Source: Paenibacillus sp. TCA20 (GTDB taxonomy: Bacteria; Bacillota; Bacilli; Paenibacillales; Paenibacillaceae). Taken from it: a DNA stretch of 64,000 bases. The position numbers and the translations under genes are program-made. Location: contig NZ_BBIW01000007.1 in assembly GCF_000732325.1 (NCBI RefSeq), forward strand, positions 1 to 64,000. Reading direction: 5' to 3'. The notes under the pieces were generated by a model. That model was not told the origin of the DNA. It did not search any database and saw nothing but the letters and a program-made list of their open reading frames with translations. Each line of letters starts with the position of its first letter. The stretch's first letter is position 1. Below, piece after piece: positions 56,040 through 64,000 of this stretch.

Positions 56040-57623
56040 TTATCTTCCTACGGTTCCTGTGCTATTAATTAACTTATCCAACAGTTCATCAAAAGTGGTC
56101 ATAAATCTTGCAGATGCGCTGTACGCATGCTGGAATTTGATCATATTACTCATCTCTTCATCTAACGACACTCCGCTGACCGATTGTCTTGAATTCTCCA
56201 CTTGGATAACAAGAGATGTAGAGTTAGTTGCTTTACGATAAGCTTCCTGCGTCTGAATACCGAGCTCACCGACCATGGATTTGTAATAGTCGTTAATGGT
56301 TGTAGAATCCGTTCCACCAGGCACTGTAAAAGCTTGATCTTTCAAACTACCCATCAGATTAGCCATCGTGTTATTTCCTTTTATTGCATTGCCGTTAGCA
56401 TCGACACGAAGTGAGGAAGCAATTGCGTTGGGGTTAGACTGGATAACCTGATTCAGTGTAATATTCCCAGCTGTAATTGGACCACCGTCTGTTGATATGA
56501 AGAAAGGAATACCCGCACTTGCTGAGCCATCTAGGGAATAACCCAGTTGATGCAGTCCGTTAATTCCTTGTACGGTCAGCGGTGTCTCGTTCTTAAGAAC
56601 AGCTCCTGCTGGAAAGGCTTGTCCGGCAGCAACAGTGGATTCAACCCCGTTCACGGTAATAACCGTATCCTGACTAGCCACAGTACCTTCACGAATAGAA
56701 GAGCCTGCAGGAATCTTAACCGTGACGTCTCCGTTTGCAATGGTATTCGCGAGTTGATTCAGGTCATTCTGGAAGCCGGTTACGAATTGATCCCGGGATA
56801 CGATCATCCCGTAGACTTCCCCACCTGTAAGATCACCAGCAGCATAAGCATCGGTAAGAAGGTCGCTAGTCACCTGAGTAACTGCGGTTCCGTTGACCAG
56901 TTCTTGTCCGCCGATGGAGATGTTGTATCCTTGTTCATTCTCTGTTACCGTCACGTTCGCAATCTTGGACAGTTTATCTGTTAAGAGATCACGCTGATCT
57001 CGAAGATCATTCGCATTGTCCCCTAGTGACTCAATTCGGGATATCGTTTGATTTAATTCGCCTATAGAAGTGATGTATCCCTGAATTTCTTGTGCTTTCA
57101 CGCCAACATTATTCGTAAGATCCTGACTTAAGCCGTTCAGCTGATTACTCATCAGATTCATGGCATCAGTTAAGGCAAGAGCCGTCTCTTTGACAATATT
57201 ACGAGCGGTCAGATTCTCAGGGTCTTTGCTCAGATCAGACCATGCCCCCCAGAAGTTGTCCAGCACCGTTTGAAGTCCCGTATCGGAAGGCTCGGTCATA
57301 ATCCCCTGAATTTTATCAAGCGTATCATACTGAACTTCCCAATTCCCTAGACTGGAGTTCTCACTGCGGTATTGGCTGTCCAAGAATCCTTGGCGAACAC
57401 GTTCAATCGCAGAGAACTCGACCCCAGATCCAAGCTGCCCCGGATTGGTAGACCTAAGAAACGCAAGCGGTTCCATTGGGGAAGAGGCTGTCATTTTGAC
57501 GACTTGTCTTGAGTACCCCTCCGTATTTGCGTTCGAAATATTGTGGCCTGTCGTATTCAGTGCAGCGGTCTGTGTAAATAAACTCCGTTTGGCTGTTTCT
57601 ATTGAATGAAAGGTTGAAACCAT
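56040..57623 (-). CDS. flgK: Flagellar hook-associated protein FlgK
   Basis: A 527-residue first junction protein. The N-terminus carries the rod/hook family motif (ALNTTGHNISNANTEGYSRQVV at about 21-42). The C-terminus carries the conserved EEMSNMIKFQHAYSASARFMTTFDELLDKLIN. Length is normal. The ATG has AGGAGG 8 nt upstream. It follows flgN by 16 nt. Confidence 0.96.
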   Translation of the reverse strand: MVSTFHSIETAKRSLFTQTAALNTTGHNISNANTEGYSRQVVKMTASSPMEPLAFLRSTNPGQLGSGVEFSAIERVRQGFLDSQYRSENSSLGNWEVQYDTLDKIQGIMTEPSDTGLQTVLDNFWGAWSDLSKDPENLTARNIVKETALALTDAMNLMSNQLNGLSQDLTNNVGVKAQEIQGYITSIGELNQTISRIESLGDNANDLRDQRDLLTDKLSKIANVTVTENEQGYNISIGGQELVNGTAVTQVTSDLLTDAYAAGDLTGGEVYGMIVSRDQFVTGFQNDLNQLANTIANGDVTVKIPAGSSIREGTVASQDTVITVNGVESTVAAGQAFPAGAVLKNETPLTVQGINGLHQLGYSLDGSASAGIPFFISTDGGPITAGNITLNQVIQSNPNAIASSLRVDANGNAIKGNNTMANLMGSLKDQAFTVPGGTDSTTINDYYKSMVGELGIQTQEAYRKATNSTSLVIQVENSRQSVSGVSLDEEMSNMIKFQHAYSASARFMTTFDELLDKLINSTGTVGR

Positions 57624-57639
57624 TGTGTAATCCTCCTAT

Positions 57640-58140
57640 TTAAGCACGAGAGTCAAATAATCCGAATTGTCCCATCATACTCTGACGTTGATCCGGGTGC
57701 TGGTATACGGGTGCCTGGGTCGGTTTATCTACGAGCACATCCAGCGAATAATCAATGAAAGCAAGGGACTGCTCTACCAATCTCTGATTGAGATCATTCA
57801 CTTCCTTGAGCTCTCTTAAGGTATTGCTTAATTCATTCTGAACCTCTTGCAGTCTTCTTTTATCCTCTACATCAAAGACGAGACGCGAGATTTCGGAGAT
57901 GTTAAGATTCAGCTTCGATTTGATTCCCCGTTCCAGTAAAAAAGCGCCTACAGCCTCGCTCCGCTCAGCCTCCTGACTCTGAATCTGCTTCATAATCATC
58001 GATTCTTGATTCAATAGCTTGATGAGCGTATCCGTATCATTTTTTACAATAGCTTCTCGTTTTACTTCGGCCGTATGCAGCATTTGACGATGAGTGACAA
58101 TTAATTTCTGGAGTGCAACAATCAATTGATTTAAGGACAT
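57640..58140 (-). CDS. flgN: Flagellar protein FlgN
   Basis: A 166-residue helical export chaperone for FlgK and FlgL (B. subtilis YvyG). It is predicted mostly coiled, with LNQLIVALQKLIVTHRQMLHTAEVKREAIVKND at the N-terminus and a long ELSNTLRELKEVNDLNQRLVEQSLAFIDYSLDVL helix near 105-140. Position between flgM and flgK supports the call. Confidence 0.9.
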   Translation of the reverse strand: MSLNQLIVALQKLIVTHRQMLHTAEVKREAIVKNDTDTLIKLLNQESMIMKQIQSQEAERSEAVGAFLLERGIKSKLNLNISEISRLVFDVEDKRRLQEVQNELSNTLRELKEVNDLNQRLVEQSLAFIDYSLDVLVDKPTQAPVYQHPDQRQSMMGQFGLFDSRA

Positions 58141-58155
58141 ATTGTTTGGCTTCTC

Positions 58156-58440
58156 CTATTTCTCCGAGCTCGGTTTAAAATACGGCATCATGCGTTCTGC
58201 CAGCTGTTCTGTGTCGACCTTATATGTTCCTGAAGCGACCTGTTGCTTCAGTTCCTGAATGCGCTGTGCGCGTTCGCTGCTATTCACTTGTTCCTGCTGC
58301 TTGAGCATTTCCATAGCTTCAGGCGAGATGGATACCTCATCCTTACGCTTGCTCTTCTTATTTTCGGTCTGTTGACCGGATTCTATATTTCTCGAATAAG
58401 AGTTAATCGCTCCAATTCGTCCGGATTCATTAATCTTCAT
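58156..58440 (-). CDS. flgM: Anti-sigma-D factor FlgM
   Basis: A 94-residue protein that binds sigma-D until the hook-basal body is complete. The N-terminus (MKINESGRIGAINSY) and the helical C-terminal half (LKQQEQVNSSERAQRIQELKQQVASGTYKVDTEQLAERMMPYF) are typical. I use the ATG at 58440, where AGG lies 8 nt upstream in GCAGGTG; a GTG three codons earlier is less likely. It is the first gene after the yvyF terminator, so it probably starts the flgM-flgN-flgK-flgL unit. Confidence 0.92.
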   Translation of the reverse strand: MKINESGRIGAINSYSRNIESGQQTENKKSKRKDEVSISPEAMEMLKQQEQVNSSERAQRIQELKQQVASGTYKVDTEQLAERMMPYFKPSSEK

Positions 58441-58488
58441 AATGAACACCTGCTTTCATAAGAATTTAGGATCAAGAATCGTCCTAAA

Positions 58489-58522
58489 ATAAAAAACCGA
58501 TAATCTTTACTAAAGTTATCGG
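58489..58522 (-). terminator. Terminator between yvyF and flgM
   Basis: On the minus strand CCGATAA pairs with TTATCGG, with inner CTTT/AAAG pairs and one bulged A, followed by TTTTTTATTTT. Confidence 0.85.
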
Positions 58523-58543
58523 TAGAGGTTGAAACATTGTTTA
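58516..58543 (-). promoter_or_regulatory. Possible sigma-D promoter of flgM, overlapping the yvyF terminator
   Basis: On the minus strand TAAA, 16 nt, then ACCGATAA (6 of 8 to GCCGATAT with one extra spacer base). Its -10 is the 5' arm of the terminator hairpin, so RNA started here would lack that arm and read through. Confidence 0.35.
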
Positions 58544-58572
58544 TAGACTATGTCTGAAATGAGTCATGCATC

Positions 58573-58980
58573 CTAAGAACGCTTGAATTTGTCGATTGCA
58601 TTGTAGGCACCAGAGCCTAAAGTGGAGGAGTCCTTCCGACTAACCTCCTGGGTTGCACCCGTCAATTCCTTGGTCAAACGCGCACGACAGCCGTCACACA
58701 TATGACCTTCCCGGATAAGAGTTCCGCATACCTCACAAGGATACATCATGTTTGGAGCATCGACGATCGAAATTCGTCCTTCTCTAATAAACTTCGTAAT
58801 CTGTTTAATAGATATGCCTGTGGCTTCAGATAATTGCTGTATATTTGCACCTTTTTCTACACGCAGGTATTCCACACAATCATAATATTGCTGTTCAATC
58901 TCTTTCAGACACGACGGACAAGCCTCCATCACATTCAGTACATACAGCTTGCCGCAGCGAGGACAATTACCGACATTCAT
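58573..58980 (-). CDS. yvyF: YvyF-like flagellar operon protein
   Basis: A 135-residue protein with an N-terminal zinc ribbon (CPRC near 6-9 and CPSC near 22-25). A helix-turn-helix region (about 45-75: NIQQLSEATGISIKQITKFIREGRI) follows. A second zinc ribbon comes next (CEVC...CDGC near 87-105). In B. subtilis yvyF lies between comFC and flgM, as here. It may act as a regulator, but its function is not established. The ATG at 58980 has AGGGGG 8 nt upstream; a 15-residue upstream extension is unlikely. Confidence 0.87.
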   Translation of the reverse strand: MNVGNCPRCGKLYVLNVMEACPSCLKEIEQQYYDCVEYLRVEKGANIQQLSEATGISIKQITKFIREGRISIVDAPNMMYPCEVCGTLIREGHMCDGCRARLTKELTGATQEVSRKDSSTLGSGAYNAIDKFKRS

Positions 58981-59166
58981 CCTCTTTACGCCCCCTTTTA
59001 TATAGACAACCATTGCTGTTGACATTATAACCTACTTGATTTTCACTTGTCATCCAAGTGAGCACCTTACTATATATATATCGGCGTGAACACCATTAAA
59101 ATAAAGCAGATATCCCTACATCCCAAACTCAAGAAATAATTCCCATATGGAATAGACAAATATAAT

Positions 59167-60135
59167 TTAAGAACGAGCCCAGCATAATGCATAAATACGA
59201 ATATCCAATCCCAATTCTACTTCCCACTTCTTGAGAATCCGACTACACGCTTCAATTGTACTTCCTGTCGTATAGACATCATCTATTAATAGAAGATTTA
59301 GAATGGGCTTATTCTGATGCGTGCTTTGAGCACTTCGAAAATGCGGTGTACCTAAGCCTTGCGTGCTTTGGTTATTCAGCATGTTATACATAAGATGTAC
59401 TCTATTTTCCTGTATCGACCTGTTTGATTTTTGCGAGATATACATTCGATACGCGTGTAGCTCATCTGTTATATCTCTATCCACCTCAAAAGCATACTGC
59501 ATGGAGACTTCTCTTTCTCTTCGTCCCTTGAAGCTCTGCTTCTCTGTATGCTTGGTTCTCTGCAGTAAAGAAATTACGGGTAACCCTTGATATTTCGATA
59601 GCTCGACGGCCATCCGCTCGGCCTGATTAAATCCCCGCTCCATAAGTCGCTCATGACTTACAGGCACATAGGTTATTACATCGGCTCGCCAGAGATCTGA
59701 CCTGTACTTGTTTAAGCTTAGAGGATTCCCCATCTGGCCAGTACTCTGTTGAAGTATTGCTGCTGAATATTCTCTCTGCATTCCCAGGTACGCCTTATTG
59801 AGCATTGCCCCGAATAATGGAGCGAATCTTTCTTTCCCCCGATACTTATATACCGCGAGCCATTCTCTCATTAACGCATCATATGCTACCGCACTTCGGT
59901 TACATTCAAAGGATCTACGGTTATGATCTTCTCTAGAGCAGTCCGGGCAGCCTATTGCCCGTCCACATTTAACACAGCGAATCTGAGTAATCCAAGGAAT
60001 ATAACGAACGCAGCGGTGACAGATCCCGGGCAGCTCCCTAGAGAGCGGAGCATGTGTACCACAGGCGAGACAAGTATTACCGGAAGGAGCTGCCAAGCTA
60101 TGTATGAATGTAGACATACGGTTTAAAATATTCAT
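59167..60135 (-). CDS. comFC: Competence protein ComFC (phosphoribosyltransferase family)
   Basis: A 322-residue protein of the ComF/GntX family, needed for DNA uptake in transformation together with ComFA. The N-terminal zinc ribbons have cysteines 22, 25, 39, 42, 54, 57, 63 and 66. The C-terminal PRTase loop LLIDDVYTTGST is at 282-293. Compared with B. subtilis ComFC (240 aa) it has an extra hydrophilic segment of roughly 50 residues (about 222-276) just before the PRTase loop. The ATG has AGGGGAG 9 nt upstream. comFB is missing between comFA and comFC. Confidence 0.9.
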   Translation of the reverse strand: MNILNRMSTFIHSLAAPSGNTCLACGTHAPLSRELPGICHRCVRYIPWITQIRCVKCGRAIGCPDCSREDHNRRSFECNRSAVAYDALMREWLAVYKYRGKERFAPLFGAMLNKAYLGMQREYSAAILQQSTGQMGNPLSLNKYRSDLWRADVITYVPVSHERLMERGFNQAERMAVELSKYQGLPVISLLQRTKHTEKQSFKGRREREVSMQYAFEVDRDITDELHAYRMYISQKSNRSIQENRVHLMYNMLNNQSTQGLGTPHFRSAQSTHQNKPILNLLLIDDVYTTGSTIEACSRILKKWEVELGLDIRIYALCWARS

Positions 60136-60312
60136 TCTCTTCCACTCCCCTCATCTCTAAGTTCTATGAAATGTTGTAATTTAACTGTAAAGATCCACTC
60201 TCTCAGCTGAAATGGAATTTTGCAGAAATGTAAACGTCTGACGGCTGAGCCTCTGACATCCGAGGCAAGCGCCAGCTTCCTACTACATTTCGTTCAATAG
60301 AGACACGTCCGG

Positions 60313-62562
60313 TTACTCTATCAGATACCCGTTACGACGAGCGATGGCGTTCATCCGTTTAATCTGACTGACGGCGACTTTCTGAGCCCGATTTACTTCT
60401 GGAGCACCGAAAATGACCGTCCCAGCAGGATCATCCTTAGATCTTCCTGCTCGACCTGCCATCTGCACGAGCGATGCATCATCGAACAACCTAGTACTTG
60501 CGTCTAAGATATATACATCGCTCTTCGGTACGGTCACACCGCGTTCCAAGATGGTTGTCGTTACGAGCAAACGAATCTCTCGATCGCGAAAAGACATGAC
60601 CTTCTCCCCCCGTAATGGGTCTTCTGAGGAAGTGCCTTCGACACGAATACCTGGCAGGTTATCTCTAAGCAGAGCAACAAATGAACCGATCTGCGCAATG
60701 CGAGTGATGAATAGAAACACCTGCGCTCCTCGCTCTAAGGATTGCTTAAGCCTCAGCTGAAGCTCGCGTGGCAGCTTGCGCTGCTTCAGCTGCTGCGCTA
60801 CGTACGGAAGCTTCATATATTGCGGAACAGGCAGCGGGTGGCGGTGGAAGCGAACCGGCACTCTGGCATGAGCCAGCTTTCCCCGGGCTGCTTCCCGCTG
60901 CAGCTGTGCAGGCGGGGTGGCAGATAAATAGACGAAGCTGCCGCCCGGTTTGCAGCATGCTTCGGCAGCATACGCAAGCATGGGATCATTGTGGTATGGG
61001 AAGGCATCGAGCTCATCGATGATGACCAGGTCAAAGACGTGGCGGAAGCGTAGCAGCTGGTGAGTCGTAGCGAGGGTCAGCTGCCCTCGCTGCCAGCGTT
61101 CGCTGCTTCCGCCATAGAGGGTGACCCGCGCCGTGTCCGGGAAGGCGCGGGCCACCCTCGGTGCGAGCTCGAGCACCACATCGCGGCGCGGTGTGGCGAC
61201 GAGCACGCTACCGCCGCTGCTGAGGATGTAATCCAGCAGCGGGTAGGTCATCTCGGTCTTGCCTGCGCCGGTCACGGCCCAGAGCAAGAACCGGCCCTTC
61301 GCCCGGGCGTCCTCACGCCGCCGGGCTAAATACGCAAGCGCCGCGCCTGTGGCTGCGCTCTGCGCCGGGCTAAGCCCCCACCGACTCACCAGATCGGTGG
61401 GGGAACCCCCGGCCGTGCCCCGCACGGCCGGAAGCGCTGCGCCTTCGAGCAGCAGCGCGCAAGAGCGGCTGCGCCCGAGCGCGAGGCAGGCCTCGCAATA
61501 GGCGCACGCCGCAGACCCGCAGGCCGCACACGCACTCTGCTGTGCGGCCATGCTGCCGCATCGGCGGCAGCGCAGCTGCTCTCGTCTGACCCAAGGCCAG
61601 ACGAATCGCGCAGAGCGCGCCGCCTGCGGCGGTGCAAGGGCGGGCCTGTATCTAACCCGCCCCGCCAGATACGCCAGCTGCACTGCAGCCCGCCACTCGC
61701 TCCCTACCTCGGGAGCGGTCTCCGCAAGCAGTGCCTCTGCCTCCGGCATAAGCAGCTGTCTTCCTGCCAGCTGCTGTGCCACACGCTCTGCCTTCACTCT
61801 CAGCTGGTATATCTCATCCACTGAATTAAACCTTTGGCTACCTGCTCTCCTCTGATCTCCATGCTCTGTACTCGCAACCACTCTATACGGTCCAACTTCC
61901 AGCGTATGTGAATTGTTCCTCAACTCAGATCTCCGTGTTTCTACGCTCCCATGGGCTGCCGTCTCCGTACTCAGGCAATGCTCATACAACATCCCATCCA
62001 TCTCCATTCTTGATCTTCCTCCTGGTCTAAGCATCGCTTTTCCAGCCACGGTTGATACAGTTAGGCCGGCACATTCTGTACACCCCCTCTCTCTGTACAA
62101 TTCGTCCTCTAACTTAGTCTTTTGCCCCTTTGCTAAATCACCAACAATGCCTAACTTCTGCTCCCCCCATTCCTCCAGCCCGCTATGCCCAATCTGAAAC
62201 TCCCTTATCTCCACACACTCGCGAAACATCCGCTCTCCTTGCTCCCCAGGCTCTGCACTGATCAGCGGAGCAAGTAAAGACTTCACCATCTCCCTCCACT
62301 GAACTTCAGTTCTCTCTGCTCCCCCACTTCCCAAAGTCCTTGTCCCGTCTTTAAATAATTCCTCTTGTACCCGATACGCCCAGGATAACGGCATAGCCTC
62401 TGAGATCATGACCACCTGCCATACTCCTGCTGGAGACGCTTCACGAAGCTGCTCTCTCCACCACAGCCAATCTACGCTCAAATGAAGTGACAGAAATATT
62501 CTCCACTCCCTGCCATTGCCGGCCCCCACACATAATCTGATCGCATATAGCCCAATTCTCAT
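60313..62562 (-). CDS. comFA: Competence helicase ComFA, long form with GC-rich core
   Basis: A 749-residue DEAD-box ATPase that powers single-stranded DNA import. A zinc module has C332, C335, C345, C348, C353, C356 and C359. Walker A is VTGAGKTE at 430-437 and the DEAD-type box is DELD at 516-519. Motif VI is QMAGRAGRSKDDPAG near 713. B. subtilis ComFA is 463 aa; here about 290 extra residues precede the zinc module, including a tryptophan-rich stretch (about 27-62) of unknown role. The ATG has AGGAG 5 nt upstream, which supports the long start. The DNA coding for residues about 220-600 is far richer in G+C than its neighbours (61381-61440 has 46 G or C of 60). comFC follows after 177 bp. 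Confidence 0.9.
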   Translation of the reverse strand: MRIGLYAIRLCVGAGNGREWRIFLSLHLSVDWLWWREQLREASPAGVWQVVMISEAMPLSWAYRVQEELFKDGTRTLGSGGAERTEVQWREMVKSLLAPLISAEPGEQGERMFRECVEIREFQIGHSGLEEWGEQKLGIVGDLAKGQKTKLEDELYRERGCTECAGLTVSTVAGKAMLRPGGRSRMEMDGMLYEHCLSTETAAHGSVETRRSELRNNSHTLEVGPYRVVASTEHGDQRRAGSQRFNSVDEIYQLRVKAERVAQQLAGRQLLMPEAEALLAETAPEVGSEWRAAVQLAYLAGRVRYRPALAPPQAARSARFVWPWVRREQLRCRRCGSMAAQQSACAACGSAACAYCEACLALGRSRSCALLLEGAALPAVRGTAGGSPTDLVSRWGLSPAQSAATGAALAYLARRREDARAKGRFLLWAVTGAGKTEMTYPLLDYILSSGGSVLVATPRRDVVLELAPRVARAFPDTARVTLYGGSSERWQRGQLTLATTHQLLRFRHVFDLVIIDELDAFPYHNDPMLAYAAEACCKPGGSFVYLSATPPAQLQREAARGKLAHARVPVRFHRHPLPVPQYMKLPYVAQQLKQRKLPRELQLRLKQSLERGAQVFLFITRIAQIGSFVALLRDNLPGIRVEGTSSEDPLRGEKVMSFRDREIRLLVTTTILERGVTVPKSDVYILDASTRLFDDASLVQMAGRAGRSKDDPAGTVIFGAPEVNRAQKVAVSQIKRMNAIARRNGYLIE

Positions 62563-62626
62563 CTGATCTCCTCATTTCCCCTCATAGCTTTAGCTTCCAA
62601 TTTCGACCAAATACCCATTTATGAAC

Positions 62627-62670
62627 GCAAAAAAAGCACATACCCGGCGTATTTGCCGAAGTATGTGCTT
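62627..62670 (-). terminator. Terminator of the gene upstream of comFA
   Basis: On the minus strand AAGCACATAC pairs with GTATGTGCTT (10 bp), with an inner CGGC/GCCG stem, followed by a T-run. Confidence 0.92.
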
Positions 62671-62773
62671 CATACTTTTCATCTACAGTTAAATTAAACC
62701 AAAAAGATCCTATATTTACAATATTAATGACAATACCGCAACTTTTTAACGATATATTCGTCTTATAATATGA

Positions 62774-63196
62774 TTAATGTTTAGTTACGAACGGAAATTC
62801 CGTTAGACTTGCATCGTTGCGAAGATCAACGAACTTGACCTCTTCGTACGCTGAAGGCTGTAAGGCAGATAAGCTGCTCATCGGCTCCTCACTTGCTGAG
62901 ACAATGCTCAAATCCACGCCTGCCATACCACCGAGGCGGTAGAGAAGCGGAAGAGTATCATCTTTGGAATCAAGATCCATCACAGTTACTTTATGAATTG
63001 TGCCTCGAAACAGAGCGTCGATGGACAATCCGCGGATAATCCACTCCAGCTGAAGTCCATGGTTACATGTGATGAGAACATAGTGAACGGGTATGGCGGC
63101 AGGCTGCTGCTTGGTCTGTGAACGTGCGTATACATACCGAACGCATAAGGCTGTTAAGCCATAGACAAGCGCAATCCATATCAAATGTTCGATCAA
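62774..63196 (-). CDS. Small membrane-anchored protein of unknown function
   Basis: A 140-residue protein with one N-terminal membrane helix (about 4-24). A soluble part follows whose strand-helix pattern (VHYVLITCNHGLQLEWIIRGL...KVTVMDLDSKDDTLPLLYRL) resembles the beginning of a nucleotide-sugar or Rossmann-like fold. The DLDSKDDT stretch recalls glycosyltransferase DxD sites, but the protein is far too short for one and the similarity may be chance. The start is TTG with GGGAGGTG 9 nt upstream. A perfect 20-bp palindrome lies just before that site, and a strong terminator follows, so it is a single-gene unit between degU and comFA. Confidence 0.7.
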   Translation of the reverse strand: MIEHLIWIALVYGLTALCVRYVYARSQTKQQPAAIPVHYVLITCNHGLQLEWIIRGLSIDALFRGTIHKVTVMDLDSKDDTLPLLYRLGGMAGVDLSIVSASEEPMSSLSALQPSAYEEVKFVDLRNDASLTEFPFVTKH

Positions 63197-63214
63197 ATAC
63201 GACTACACCTCCCT

Positions 63215-63234
63215 ATTGCATCCATGGATGCAAT
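63215..63234. promoter_or_regulatory. Perfect 20-bp palindrome upstream of the small membrane protein gene
   Basis: ATTGCATCCATGGATGCAAT reads the same on both strands and ends a few nt upstream of the ribosome binding site. It is a strong candidate operator, or an RNA hairpin masking the start region. Confidence 0.6.
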
Positions 63235-63905
63235 TAACCGCAAAACTACTCACTTCACAGCAGCCGTGTGAATGACCAGCCGGCGGATCATGTTTATACC
63301 GCCAATATATGCGGATACCCGGGACGGTGACACAGTCAAATGAATCAGCAGAACATATGATAAATCTTATTTTTTACTAACACGATAGATTGAGCATTTA
63401 GAGCGACAGTTCCATTCGTTATGATGGGATGCGAGCCAACAATAGCGAAGATAGACCGGACTGCACGATTTCAAATGATTCTATCAAGCATACACTGAAC
63501 TAAAGCATCCTCTACTCTTTGCTTTAGTTCTTTACTATACTATAGAAATGTAACATTCTATCTTTATGAAAAGAAATGTTATCTTTTCTTGCGCTTTCAA
63601 AAATTCCATAACTATATAACCGAACTAAAGTAATAACTCATTGGTTCTTTGCCATAACCTTCGAATCAGAATCACAATCGTAACCCGATTGAAAATACGA
63701 CAATATCAACGTTAGCGTCCTCAACTTTAGATCAATCTATATCTTCTCACATTTCAAGGCAGTATGAATATACAGCACAAGAAACGTTCCCCCGTACATG
63801 CTACCTATGTAGTACCAGAGACCACTAGCTGTACGCATGACTTCAGTAGTTCCCCCAGGGCAAGCGGCAGATCACACTTCCCTTATACCGAAGGCTACGT
63901 TCCCT
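63235..63905. other. Gene-free region downstream of degU
   Basis: About 670 bp without a credible gene. An 11-bp perfect inverted repeat (GAACTAAAGCA and TGCTTTAGTTC, 12-nt loop) lies at 63497-63530; only TTT follows on the plus strand. The part next to degU (about 63780-63905) has repeated GTTCCCCC-like segments and short hairpins. I do not recognise a riboswitch or small RNA there. Confidence 0.5.
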
Positions 63906-64000
63906 TTACAGGGTAACCCATCCATATTTAATGGAATTGATAACGGCTTGTGTACGGTCATCCACTTCCATTTTTTGCAGAATGCTGCTGACATGGTTCT
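63906..64000 (-). CDS. degU: Response regulator DegU, C-terminal end (partial)
   Basis: Only the last 31 codons are in the window. They read [30 protein letters not shown] then TAA, the recognition helix and end of a LuxR/NarL-type DNA-binding domain. The close match to the DegU C-terminus and the position upstream of comFA as in B. subtilis identify it. DegU controls exoenzymes, competence and motility. The 5' part lies beyond position 64000. Confidence 0.88.
   Translation of the reverse strand, partial: NHVSSILQKMEVDDRTQAVINSIKYGWVTL

Noticed and set aside
60742..61855. Many open frames antisense to comFA
   Set aside because: They result from high G+C reducing stop codons. The comFA frame has clear helicase motifs and the antisense frames have no ribosome binding sites or recognisable domains.
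63781..63905. Riboswitch (for example cyclic-di-GMP type) beside degU
   Set aside because: A CAGGGCAAG stretch recalls one GEMM element, but the rest of the conserved core is absent, part of the similarity falls in degU coding sequence, and no suitable downstream gene exists.

Overview
The window looks like a chromosomal segment of a motile, sporulation-type Firmicute, most likely Paenibacillus or a close relative. Three things point there: strong AGGAGG ribosome binding sites with frequent GTG and TTG starts, an S-layer-homology protein and a copper-amine-oxidase-type stalk domain, and gene order. Order is the best clue. Read on the minus strand from the right edge, degU - comFA - comFC - yvyF - flgM - flgN - flgK - flgL - yviE-like - fliW - csrA - hag - flaG - fliD - fliS - fliT - hpf - secA - prfB - YitT-like gene, and then ftsE - ftsX - ctpB - minJ - uvrB - uvrA, follow the Bacillus subtilis degU-to-uvrA region. 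The segment differs from it by insertions: an arginine cluster, a bactofilin operon, cardiolipin synthase, an esterase, a VanW protein, motAB, and a large SLH protein. Almost everything is on the minus strand. I see no phage, insertion sequence, CRISPR array, tRNA or rRNA.

Layout. 1-7.4 kb: a U32 family protein, a membrane-anchored HtrA protease translationally coupled to a secreted stalk-domain protein, a small membrane protein and an ANT(6)-like nucleotidyltransferase. 7.4-13.4 kb: uvrA and uvrB, separated by about 1 kb of non-coding DNA holding nine tandem 74-75 bp units with conserved hairpins. 13.8-15.5 kb: motAB on the plus strand. 15.5-21.9 kb: a division and cell-wall block (minJ-like, ctpB-like, EnvC-like M23 protein, ftsX, ftsE). 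22-27.3 kb: VanW protein, the yhbD plus two bactofilins operon, a gene-free stretch rich in DnaA-box-like 9-mers, and an esterase. 27.3-36.1 kb: argCJBDFGH with a candidate ArgR box over the argC promoter. 36.3-45 kb: cls, YitT-like, prfB with its programmed frameshift, secA, hpf, a candidate structured RNA and a cold-shock gene. 45.3-48.8 kb: a 1168-residue SLH protein with three repeats of about 180 residues. 49-59 kb: the late flagellar cluster, with a sigma-D promoter and a CsrA-type hairpin ahead of hag. 59-64 kb: comFC, a GC-rich and long comFA, a small membrane protein, and the 3' end of degU.

Functional links. CsrA, FliW and Hag probably form the partner-switch circuit known in B. subtilis, where CsrA represses hag translation, FliW sequesters CsrA and free flagellin releases FliW. 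FlgM would restrain sigma-D, which should drive hag. FtsEX probably activates the coiled-coil M23 protein at the septum. The arg genes form a complete glutamate-to-arginine route, apart from argA-type regulation (ArgJ makes argA unnecessary) and carbamoyl phosphate synthesis.

The least explained elements are the candidate RNA between hpf and the cold-shock gene, the structured repeat array between uvrA and uvrB, the DnaA-box cluster upstream of yhbD, and several perfect palindromes in promoter regions. All product calls rest on reading translated sequence; no database search was run.
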